A stretch of 18,875 nt of DNA from Pseudomonadota bacterium (GTDB lineage Bacteria > Desulfobacterota > Syntrophobacteria > Syntrophobacterales > Syntrophobacteraceae), in contig JAEZXS010000028.1 of assembly GCA_023442755.1 (NCBI GenBank), positions 1 to 18,875 of the forward strand. The letters are read 5' to 3'. Position numbers and translations under genes: made by a program. Under the pieces are notes generated by a model, which was not told the origin of the DNA, searched no databases, and saw only the letters and a list, made by a program, of their open reading frames with translations. Positions 1 to 5,262 of the stretch are shown piece by piece (the stretch's first letter is position 1; each line of letters opens with the position of its first letter).

Positions 1-304
1 CGAAGACCAAAGGGACAAACCTGAAAAAGGAGACCCCCCGGTATTGTAAAAGACAATCCAAAAAACTGGTTCAGCAGGTGGGCCAAATGAAAGTATCAAA
101 GTGGGCCAAATCAAGTTGACGAAACCAGATGTGAGCCCGGAAAGCCTTCCAATTCCGATTTCAAGGCCCTCATGTCCCTCTATTCGACCCTTCGTTTTCA
201 CGGTCAGGTTGAGTTCAACGAACTCAGCGGATGGCCTGTTATTCCAACGCCTATTCTTTGTCGAATACTTTAAAGGCATCATGTCGCCGACATTCCAGCT
301 GTCT
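1..304. other. Left-edge region with no assignable gene; IS21-like remnant suspected
   Basis: No recognised gene. On the minus strand a frame is open from a possible ATG pair at 282-277 to the window edge (about 93 codons), but I recognise no domain in it and see no convincing ribosome-binding site. The stretch contains the paired GTGGGCCAAAT repeats described separately. It lies directly downstream of the shortened antitoxin gene, so it may be inserted or rearranged DNA. An IS21-family end is a guess from the look of the repeats; no istA or istB coding sequence is visible. Confidence 0.3.
78..111. repeat. Pair of GTGGGCCAAAT direct repeats, 23-bp period
   Basis: GTGGGCCAAAT occurs at 78-88 and again at 101-111, so the period is 23 bp. 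Short multiple repeats of this kind, including a TGGCCCA core on the other strand, are typical of the termini of IS21-family elements. That family assignment is from general knowledge and is unproven here because no transposase gene is in the window. Confidence 0.35.
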
Positions 305-550
305 TCACCCTCTATCAGAGAATTGGTCAGTCAGCGCCGGAATCTTCTCATCTTCGTACTTTTCGATCAGCACACCCACAACTTCCATCAAAGATGCCAA
401 CGGATGCTTTTCGTCCTCACCGACCTCGTCAATCAGGCTGTCGAGCAAATCAACCATTGCGCGATATTCCTGTTCGCTATGGGGAACAAACAGGATATCC
501 GAGATAGAGGGCCATACCTTTGCGGCCTTTTGCATTTCCGAAGCAAGCAT
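305..550 (-). CDS. HigA-type antitoxin, short form lacking the helix-turn-helix half
   Basis: This 81-residue protein matches the N-terminal half of HigA-like antitoxins: a helical segment with EYRAMVDLLDSLIDEVG followed by ...LIEKYEDEKIP, the usual linker before the DNA-binding domain. Full-length HigA is usually about 100-140 residues and continues into a Cro/C1-type HTH; here a stop follows ten residues later. I chose the ATG at 550 rather than the in-frame ATG at 565 because GGAAGGAG lies just upstream of it and only 2 bp separate it from the toxin stop. It probably binds and neutralises the toxin encoded upstream. Without an HTH it is unlikely to repress the operon itself. It is either a genuine short antitoxin variant or a truncation. 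Confidence 0.65.
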   Translation of the reverse strand: MLASEMQKAAKVWPSISDILFVPHSEQEYRAMVDLLDSLIDEVGEDEKHPLASLMEVVGVLIEKYEDEKIPALTDQFSDRG

Positions 551-552
551 TG

Positions 553-840
553 CTACTCCTTCCATTTACTTCTGTCGTACTGCTCGTGTGTCAGTATGGC
601 TCTAATATAAACTTTTCTGCGGTTGTAATGAATGGCTGAAACCAGCCTGACTTTGTTCCCTCCAACGTTAAAGACCGTCAACTTGCCTACCTGGTCGGCG
701 TCTGGGAATGTTTCTCGCAAATCGGGAAAGGAATAGAAATTCCTGGACTTCATTATTGTAAACCAGCGATAGAGAGCAGAGCGTGATTCGGGATGCTCTT
801 CCGCGAAATCATTGAGTCTCTTTCTGGTGATGATATGCAT
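553..840 (-). CDS. higB: HigB-type toxin, ribosome-dependent mRNA interferase (RelE superfamily)
   Basis: This 95-residue protein has the HigB_toxin family pattern: an N-terminal MHIITRKRLNDFAEEHPES helix, a W within a YRWF segment, a central SFPDLRETFPDADQVG stretch, the strand-rich FNVGGNKVRLVSAIHYN, and a C-terminal YIRAILTHEQYDRSKWKE. HigB toxins cleave mRNA on the ribosome. AAGGGA sits 8 nt upstream of the ATG. The antitoxin gene follows after 2 bp, and its ribosome-binding site lies inside the last codons of this gene, so translation is probably coupled. The toxin-first order is the usual higBA arrangement. No truncation is seen. Family assignment is confident; activity is inferred. Confidence 0.82.
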   Translation of the reverse strand: MHIITRKRLNDFAEEHPESRSALYRWFTIMKSRNFYSFPDLRETFPDADQVGKLTVFNVGGNKVRLVSAIHYNRRKVYIRAILTHEQYDRSKWKE

Positions 841-891
841 CTAACATATCCCTTGGAAAGGCTCCTCGATACAACTCTGTCATTTTGCAAG

Positions 892-920
892 AGAATACAC
901 ATTTCGTGCATCAGGGTCAA
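892..920 (-). promoter_or_regulatory. Candidate sigma-70 promoter of the toxin-antitoxin pair
   Basis: On the minus strand TTGACC (920-915) and TATTCT (897-892) are separated by exactly 17 bp, and the toxin ATG at 840 lies about 50 bp beyond. The -35 matches consensus at five of six positions and the -10 at four of six. Transcription is untested. Confidence 0.5.
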
Positions 921-1066
921 TTACACGATGTTGGCCGAACTTCGGCCTCGTCTGAGCGGTCTGCCCAGGATTAAAAAATCCCTCGCTCGAAAAAAGTCCA
1001 TTCGAAATTTCCCTACCTGAAAAACCCATCCGATATGAGTCTGAGCCGCGGGCGGGTATTCCGCCA

Positions 1067-1088
1067 GGGGAGCCGCTCCCCTATTTTT
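1067..1088 (+). terminator. Hairpin plus T-run, terminator-like, in module copy 1
   Basis: GGGGAG (1067-1072) pairs with CTCCCC (1076-1081) across a 3-nt loop and is followed by TATTTTTT. A second small hairpin, GGCGG/CCGCC, lies just upstream at 1051-1065. The structure ends only a few bases before the ribosome-binding site of the small ORF, an arrangement that could act as an attenuator. The counterpart in copy 2 (1903-1922) keeps a 4-bp GGGG/CCCC stem and six Ts. Confidence 0.5.
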
Positions 1089-1106
1089 TAAAAAAGGAGA
1101 TCCGTA

Positions 1107-1361
1107 ATGCATCATCGCGAGATGGTTCTTTCAGCGCTAAGGCGCCCCAGGCTGGCCTTCCTCACTCTTCCGGGGGACCTCCAACTGGTGCCGTTCCAGT
1201 ACCTTCACGGTGCCGTTTTGGTGCCATCCAGGTGCCGCATGAAAAATCCGAAACGGCCCAGGGCCTGGATTTCCGGCGTTCTCAGTTTGCACCGGCAAAA
1301 TATCGCGGTGCAAGCCGCTCCCACGGACGATACGGGGACTGCGCTGAAGGTTTTGATCTGA
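1107..1361 (+). CDS. Possible small ORF in module copy 1 (84 aa, unknown, doubtful)
   Basis: An ATG lies 5 nt after GGAGATC-type ribosome-binding sequence, which favours translation. The predicted product is basic, rich in Arg, Pro and Leu, with no domain or membrane segment I recognise. Against it: between this ORF and its copy at 1939, the 10 mismatches in the first 200 nt fall at codon positions 1, 2 and 3 as 2, 4 and 4, giving five residue changes in 66, so there is no third-position bias. A 1-nt indel then puts the two C-termini in different frames. The conserved unit may be RNA or DNA rather than protein. Confidence 0.22.
   Translation: MHHREMVLSALRRPRLAFLTLPGDLQLVPFQYLHGAVLVPSRCRMKNPKRPRAWISGVLSLHRQNIAVQAAPTDDTGTALKVLI
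1187..1236 (+). repeat. 11-bp-period GGTGCC array, copy 1 (5 units, one degenerate)
   Basis: GGTGCC starts at 1187, 1209, 1220 and 1231, and a degenerate AGTACC occupies the 1198 slot, so units start every 11 bp with variable 5-nt spacers. Eleven is not a multiple of three, so this periodicity belongs to the nucleic acid rather than to any peptide repeat. Confidence 0.75.
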
Positions 1362-1805
1362 GGTCTGGGGTCTGACAAAATTAAGCAATTGACATTACAG
1401 GATTAACTGGGAAAGCAGCATGGTTAACTATCCGAAATCATTGACCCATCATTTGAATTTTAGGCTCATTATTGAATCCCCTGTCTTTGCCAAGGGGAGA
1501 GCTGAGAAACAGACTTCTGCTCTTCAATGCTGAAGGTTTCCGCGGATACAATGTTAGGTTACGATCTTCAGGATTACGGTACCTGTTGAGTTTACAACAT
1601 CAATGTGAAGTCGTCTGGCGGCCCTTTTGAGGGCGTGAAGCCTTATGAAAGACGCAAATTCCGAAAGTCCCAAAAGAGTCTGCCCAAGATTAAGAATTCC
1701 TCTCTTTCCTTCACTTCGCTCAGGACAAGCTCAACCGCGCTCCCGATACCATCGGTCGCCAGTAAGGACGCGGCCCAGCCCACCGAACGACCCTCCTTAA
1801 AAATT
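1362..1805. other. Gene-free stretch between the two module copies
   Basis: No supportable gene. A 37-codon ATG frame starts near 1421 but has no clear ribosome-binding site or recognisable similarity. A TTGACA at 1389-1394 has no acceptable -10 at normal spacing. The only structure seen is the partial repeat of the module's left border at 1678-1703. Base composition is more AT-rich than the nuo operon. Confidence 0.5.
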
Positions 1806-1938
1806 TAAAAATCCCTCTCTCCAGAAAAATGACCAACAAAATATATCACTACCTGAAAAACCCATCCGATATGAGTCCAAGCCGCAGGCAGACACCCCGC
1901 CAGGGGAGCACCCCAATTTTTTAATAAGGAGATCGGTG

Positions 1939-2190
1939 ATGCATCATCGCGAGATGGTTCTTTCAGCGCTAAAACGGCCCAGGCTCGCCTTCCTCACTCT
2001 TCCGGAAGACCTCCAACTGGTGCCGTTCCGGTGCCTTCACGGTGCCGTTTTGGTGCCATCCAGGTGCCGCATGAAAAATCCGAAACGGCCCCGGGCCAGG
2101 ATTTCCGGCGTTCTCAGTTTGCACCGGCAAAATATCGCAGCTGCAAGCAGCTCCCATGGAAGATATGGGGACTGCGCTGCAGGTTTTTGA
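1939..2190 (+). CDS. Possible small ORF in module copy 2 (83 aa, unknown, doubtful)
   Basis: The ATG follows AAGGAGATCGGTG, a strong ribosome-binding site. The GTG-like upstream start at 1936 is only one codon earlier, and I prefer the ATG that aligns with copy 1. The product shares its first 66 residues with copy 1 apart from five changes, then diverges completely after a 1-nt indel. No function is recognised. The evenly spread substitutions and the frame change argue against strong protein-level selection. Confidence 0.22.
   Translation: MHHREMVLSALKRPRLAFLTLPEDLQLVPFRCLHGAVLVPSRCRMKNPKRPRARISGVLSLHRQNIAAASSSHGRYGDCAAGF
2019..2068 (+). repeat. 11-bp-period GGTGCC array, copy 2 (5 perfect cores)
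   Basis: GGTGCC begins at 2019, 2030, 2041, 2052 and 2063. All five cores are exact and separated by 5-nt spacers that differ from one another. The one core that is degenerate in copy 1 (the 1198 slot) is intact here. Confidence 0.85.
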
Positions 2191-2768
2191 TAGTTCGTTC
2201 TTCTTCGCTCCCGCGCTTCGCGCATAAGCGTCAACTTTAGCAGTCGTAACTACCTCGCGGTCTGAATTGTCGTGGGAGAGGCCTTCAGCCTCGATCCTTT
2301 AGAAACTTTGCAGGCAGCCTGAACTCATTTTCCCCAGGCTTTTCTTCGCGTCTTCGCGCGAGAAGAAAAAATTCATTACCCGGCCGTACTCGTGCCTCCG
2401 GTTGCCATGATCTGCGGGACCGCGATCACAAGTACTGGTATTCCGCATTTCTTTACAGTTGGTTCTTCTTCGCGGCTTGTTCTTGTTAAGTTTACGGCAA
2501 TGTGCGCTTCGCGGGACTCGCGTCTTCGCGTGGGACAAAATCCAAGCGCACTTGCGAAGGCCAGGCATTGTGGCTGGAAGGCGTTCCCGCAGCAACACCG
2601 ATTAAAGAATTTTCGTTCTGCGGTTTTGGCCCCTTAAAGATTACGGCAATGCGGCCGGGACCTTCGCGCCTTTAACAGGATAAAAGAATTATGTTGCTGC
2701 GCTTCGCGGAACCGAAACAGGGGTAAATTGCCCCTTTGAAAAATAAAGAATCTGAAGTCCTCAAGGTT
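2191..2768. other. Gene-free, TTCGCG-rich intergenic stretch
   Basis: No supportable gene. TTCGCG occurs eight times on the plus strand (starts at 2217, 2345, 2353, 2469, 2508, 2525, 2663 and 2703). A TACGGCAATG string occurs twice (near 2493 and 2642), suggesting eroded repeats. Around 2341-2374 a TTCTTC...GAAGAA inverted repeat could form a hairpin whose minus-strand transcript ends in a T-run. Confidence 0.55.
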
Positions 2769-2792
2769 GGTTCAATTCGGGAGACTTGAACC
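2769..2792. repeat. 10-bp inverted repeat with 4-nt loop
   Basis: GGTTCAATTC and GACTTGAACC are inverted repeats with one mismatch around GGGA. GGTTCAA resembles a tRNA T-loop on either strand, but no acceptor, D or anticodon arms can be built, so it is not called a tRNA. It lies about 230 bp upstream of the oxidoreductase gene and could be an operator or an RNA hairpin. Confidence 0.45.
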
Positions 2793-3021
2793 CATCTGAC
2801 ATGGCAGCTCAGTTTATGGCGATGATTTGGAGAGCCATTTTCATCGATAGAGCGGCGGAAAGCGCGGCCTCGTGCGTTCCGATTAATTCACTAGCTCCAG
2901 GGTACTCTGACTGAAGAAGACGCCGGCATACCCCCATCCTCGCTCTGTGCGAGCTTGAGAGATAGCCTGAAAATTCCTAACTTATTGATAATTAAAATAG
3001 AGCAATGAAAGGAAGAGCACA

Positions 3022-3957
3022 TTGGAAGCCATCCGCATACACGCTCGTGGCGGGCCTTCTTTGTTGAGGTATGAGGAGGCGCCACGACCGATTTTGCAGC
3101 CTGGTGACGCTCTTGTACGTGTATATGCTTCAGGAATTACGCCGACTGAGCTTAACTGGGACGAAACATACAAGACCTGCGACGGAGCTGATAGACTGCC
3201 GAGCATACCTGGGCATGAACTCTCGGGAGTGGTGCAGGCTGTCGCTGACGACGCTAATGCAGAAGTTCGGGTCGGTGAAGCTGTGTACGGTCTCACCTCT
3301 TTTTGCAGGAATGGCACGGATGCAAAATATGTTGCAGTACATGCCGCCGATCTTGCCCCAAAGCCTCAAACCCTCGACCACACTCAAACTGCTGCTGTTC
3401 CACTCTCCGCACTGACAGCCTGGCAGGCACTTTTCGACCACGCCGATCTTAAACCTGACCAGCGGGTCCTGGTCCATGGCGCTGCTGGTGGAGTCGGCAC
3501 TTTTGCTGTACAGCTTGCCCAATGGCGTGGTGCATACGTCATTGGAACAGCATCTGAAAAGGATTTTGATTTTTTACGTCAACTTGGAGCAGACCAACTG
3601 ATCGATTATAAGAAAGTGCATTTTGAGGAGGCGACCAGCGATGTCGACGTTGTGATTGATACCGTTGGCGGAGTGACACGGGAGCGTTCTTGGAGCATAA
3701 TGAGGCCAGGTGGTATTTTGATAAGTCTGGTGGGACCCGTTTCTCAAGAAAAAGCAGTCCAACATGGAGTGCGTGCAGTTTTCTTCATAGTAACGCCTAG
3801 TCGGCATCAGTTAATCAAAATAGCAGAGTTGATAGATTCAGGCGCCCTGCGTCCGATCATAGCTGCGACTTTTCCCTTGGATAGGGCACAAGAAGCCTTT
3901 GAAAGAGGGCTGAGAGGGGGCAATCGTGGGAAACTCGTGCTGCGTATAATTCATTAA
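3022..3957 (+). CDS. NADP-dependent oxidoreductase, zinc-independent MDR (quinone oxidoreductase-like)
   Basis: This 311-residue cytosolic protein has the medium-chain dehydrogenase/reductase fold. It opens with EAIRIHARGGPSLLRYEEAP, the usual start of this subfamily (normally MKAI...), and has the GroES-like segment with PGHELSGVV. The Rossmann nucleotide loop is VHGAAGGVGTFAVQLAQ at about residues 151-167, and the C-terminus has the usual GKLVL. Structural and catalytic zinc cysteines are absent, as in quinone/enoyl reductase-like members. The start is TTG at 3022: AAGGA lies 8 nt upstream and the nearby ATG at 3005 is in another frame. It precedes a secreted cupin and a broken AhpD-like gene, probably in one transcript. 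Substrate is unknown. Confidence 0.85.
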   Translation: MEAIRIHARGGPSLLRYEEAPRPILQPGDALVRVYASGITPTELNWDETYKTCDGADRLPSIPGHELSGVVQAVADDANAEVRVGEAVYGLTSFCRNGTDAKYVAVHAADLAPKPQTLDHTQTAAVPLSALTAWQALFDHADLKPDQRVLVHGAAGGVGTFAVQLAQWRGAYVIGTASEKDFDFLRQLGADQLIDYKKVHFEEATSDVDVVIDTVGGVTRERSWSIMRPGGILISLVGPVSQEKAVQHGVRAVFFIVTPSRHQLIKIAELIDSGALRPIIAATFPLDRAQEAFERGLRGGNRGKLVLRIIH

Positions 3958-4052
3958 AATGCTTCTCCTGAGCTGATCAAGTAAAGTAAATGAAAGGCCA
4001 ATATGCCAACCAAAGATCCTGGGGGAGCGCAACATTAGCAAGGAACTGTAAA

Positions 4053-4469
4053 ATGAAAACCAAGCGCATCTTTTTACCCCTGCTGGCAGCGCTCGCGATG
4101 GCGCTGGCGGGCGTAGCCAACGCAGGCAGCCCTGGCGACACGGTCAAACCCAACTTCTCACACCTTATCCCGAACATACCGGGCAAGTCACTCGTTGCGG
4201 TGGAAGTGTTGTACCCACCTGGCGGCGCCTCGCTTCCTCACCGTCATGCAAAGTCGGCTTTCATCTATGCCTATGTCGTTTCGGGCCAGATCGTGAGCAG
4301 GGTTGGGGACGGGCCGGAAGGTGTCTACAGCGCAGGCGAGAGTTTCTATGAGACGCCGGGATCGCATCACCTGGTTAGCCGCAATGCAAGCAAAACAGAG
4401 CCAGCCAAGCTGCTCGCCGTATTCATCGTCGATACCGACGATAAGGCCCTGACCATCCCTGACAAATAA
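4053..4469 (+). CDS. Exported cupin-domain protein
   Basis: This 138-residue protein has a cleavable signal peptide: a KTKR basic start, a LPLLAALAMALAGVA core, and a probable cut after ANA near residue 23. One cupin barrel follows. Motif 1 shows PHRHAKSAFIYAYVVSG, with the two metal-binding His but no obvious Glu at the canonical place. Motif 2 shows GESFYETPGSHHLVSRNAS, with the G...P-G..H pattern. I chose the ATG at 4053 because AAGGA lies 8 nt before it and the signal peptide starts there; an upstream in-frame ATG at 3990 would spoil the signal peptide. Probably periplasmic and metal-binding; ligand unknown. It lies 95 bp after the oxidoreductase and 9 bp before the broken gene. Confidence 0.85.
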   Translation: MKTKRIFLPLLAALAMALAGVANAGSPGDTVKPNFSHLIPNIPGKSLVAVEVLYPPGGASLPHRHAKSAFIYAYVVSGQIVSRVGDGPEGVYSAGESFYETPGSHHLVSRNASKTEPAKLLAVFIVDTDDKALTIPDK

Positions 4470-4478
4470 GAATCTGAA

Positions 4479-4601
4479 ATGAGTCAAGGACTGGATTACA
4501 CAAAAGTTTCGCCAGGCGGAGTGAAAGCATTCGGCAGCGTCTACGGATGCGTCATGCAGAATCGTGAAATGGCAGAATGGCAAACAGGAAAAAGGATGTG
4601 A
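4479..4601 (+). pseudogene. N-terminal fragment of a carboxymuconolactone decarboxylase/AhpD-like gene
   Basis: From an ATG at 4479 the frame reads MSQGLDYTKVSPGGVKAFGS and then VYGCVMQ. This matches the start of carboxymuconolactone decarboxylase-family proteins (typically RLDYxKVAPGxVKAxxGxxxYV), which are usually about 145-180 residues. Similarity stops after about 27 residues, the frame closes at a TGA at 4599-4601, and the catalytic C-x2-C-x3-H region is missing. I found no continuation in other frames up to nuoA. Such genes often sit beside cupin and oxidoreductase genes, which supports the identification. It appears to be a three-gene operon whose last gene lost its 3' part. Identification is by memory of the family. 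Confidence 0.6.
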
Positions 4602-4848
4602 GGATTTAACCGTACGTCACATTAAGTACTGCAACGGTTCCCGATGCCGTGCGGAGCCCGCTTTTCTTGACTTTTACCTCCACGATCTTAGCTTTTCAGT
4701 TTTAAACGGCCTTGTACAAAGGAATACGGGCTCCTTTGGCGATCGATCGTCAGGGCAAATCGTGGCGGTTACGTTGGCCGTTTTTACCGTTTTCGAAATC
4801 CGGTCGATATTCACTATCCAGTCGTGGTGGCCATTTTTAGGGCGAACT
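4602..4848 (+). promoter_or_regulatory. Leader region of the nuo operon
   Basis: These 247 bp between the broken gene and nuoA presumably carry the nuo promoter. TTGACT at 4667-4672 is a possible -35, but the hexamer 16-17 bp later is poor. CGATCGATCG (4740-4749) is a 10-bp palindrome. I cannot fix a start site. The reading frame of nuoA is open upstream back to 4564, but that stretch looks non-coding. Confidence 0.35.
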
Positions 4849-5262
4849 ATGGAACCTCTTCCTCAAAGTGCGGCTCAGCTCCTGTCGCCGTGGAAACCCG
4901 GCATCTTCGACCTTGCAGTCTACACCGCGGCCGTGCTGCTGCTCCTTGCCGTGATCCTGTTTCTCACGAGCTGGCTCGGTTCCCGGAAGCCCAATCCCGA
5001 GAAGGGACAACCTTACGAAAGCGGCGTCAGGCCGACCGGCTCCGCCCGCGTTTCCTACCCTGTGCCGTTCTATCTCGTCGCCACTTTTTTCATTATATTC
5101 GATGTCGAAGCCGTATACATCTTTTCCTGGGCGATTGCGTTCCGGGAACTCGGCTGGACGGGATGGCTCCGCATGTCATTTTTCATCATCGTGCTCTTTA
5201 TAAGCCTCGTCTATCTATGGAGAAAAGGCGGGCTCGACTGGGGTCCCGAGGCTCGCAAATGA
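4849..5262 (+). CDS. nuoA: NADH-quinone oxidoreductase subunit A
   Basis: This 137-residue membrane subunit of complex I has three hydrophobic helices (about residues 19-43, 71-96 and 104-124). It carries the family signature GQPYESGVRPTGSARVSYPV followed by FIIFDVEAVYIFSWA, with the conserved Asp-Glu pair. NuoA packs beside NuoH, J and K and contributes to the quinone-coupling region. The ATG at 4849 follows AGGG by 6 nt and gives a normal-length protein; longer in-frame starts would add an atypical extension. It overlaps nuoBCD by an ATGA, indicating translational coupling. Confidence 0.95.
   Translation: MEPLPQSAAQLLSPWKPGIFDLAVYTAAVLLLLAVILFLTSWLGSRKPNPEKGQPYESGVRPTGSARVSYPVPFYLVATFFIIFDVEAVYIFSWAIAFRELGWTGWLRMSFFIIVLFISLVYLWRKGGLDWGPEARK

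Larger units (their letters stand above)
959..1361 (+). repeat. Copy 1 of a duplicated ~390 bp module
   Basis: This segment aligns with 1806-2190. The two share an identical 27-nt leader (1015-1041 = 1851-1877), a GC hairpin with a T-run, a GGAGATC ribosome-binding site, and 200 ungapped nucleotides (1107-1306 versus 1939-2138) with only 10 mismatches by hand alignment. Similarity decays after a 1-nt indel near 1307. The left border (959-984) also has a partial third match at 1678-1703, about 20 of 26 positions. I recognise no known element, riboswitch or insertion sequence. Confidence 0.85.
1806..2190 (+). repeat. Copy 2 of the duplicated ~390 bp module
   Basis: This is the direct-repeat partner of 959-1361, with the same order of parts: AT-rich lead-in, identical 27-nt leader (1851-1877), shorter hairpin with a T-run (1903-1922), AAGGAGATC ribosome-binding site, small ORF, and GGTGCC array. 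The hairpin has diverged in sequence but is kept in position. The two copies are in the same orientation with starts about 840 bp apart. Confidence 0.85.

Noticed and set aside
959..1100. Known riboswitch in the leader of module copy 1
   Set aside because: The CCGCC-AGGGG segment superficially recalls ZTP-type RNAs, but the required upstream conserved bases are missing and no other class fits.
2766..2805. Possible tRNA because of GGTTCAA-type sequences
   Set aside because: No cloverleaf can be built on either strand; only a simple inverted repeat is present.
2801..2914. 37-codon ATG frame, and a protein-like minus-strand frame ending at 2809
   Set aside because: Short, with no ribosome-binding site and no recognisable family; possibly a gene remnant but not supportable.
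2955..2998. Promoter for the oxidoreductase operon (TTGAGA, then AT-rich GATAAT and TAAAAT)
   Set aside because: The good -10-like hexamers are not at proper spacing from any good -35; AT-richness alone gives such matches.
4564..4848. Upstream in-frame extension of nuoA
   Set aside because: It would add ~95 unusual residues before a normal-length NuoA that has its own ribosome-binding site; the stretch covers the end of the broken CMD-like gene and the nuo leader.
4824..5258. In-frame upstream extension of nuoBCD overlapping nuoA
   Set aside because: The NuoB domain starts normally at the ATG at 5259, which overlaps the nuoA stop; the extension is an alternate-frame reading of nuoA.
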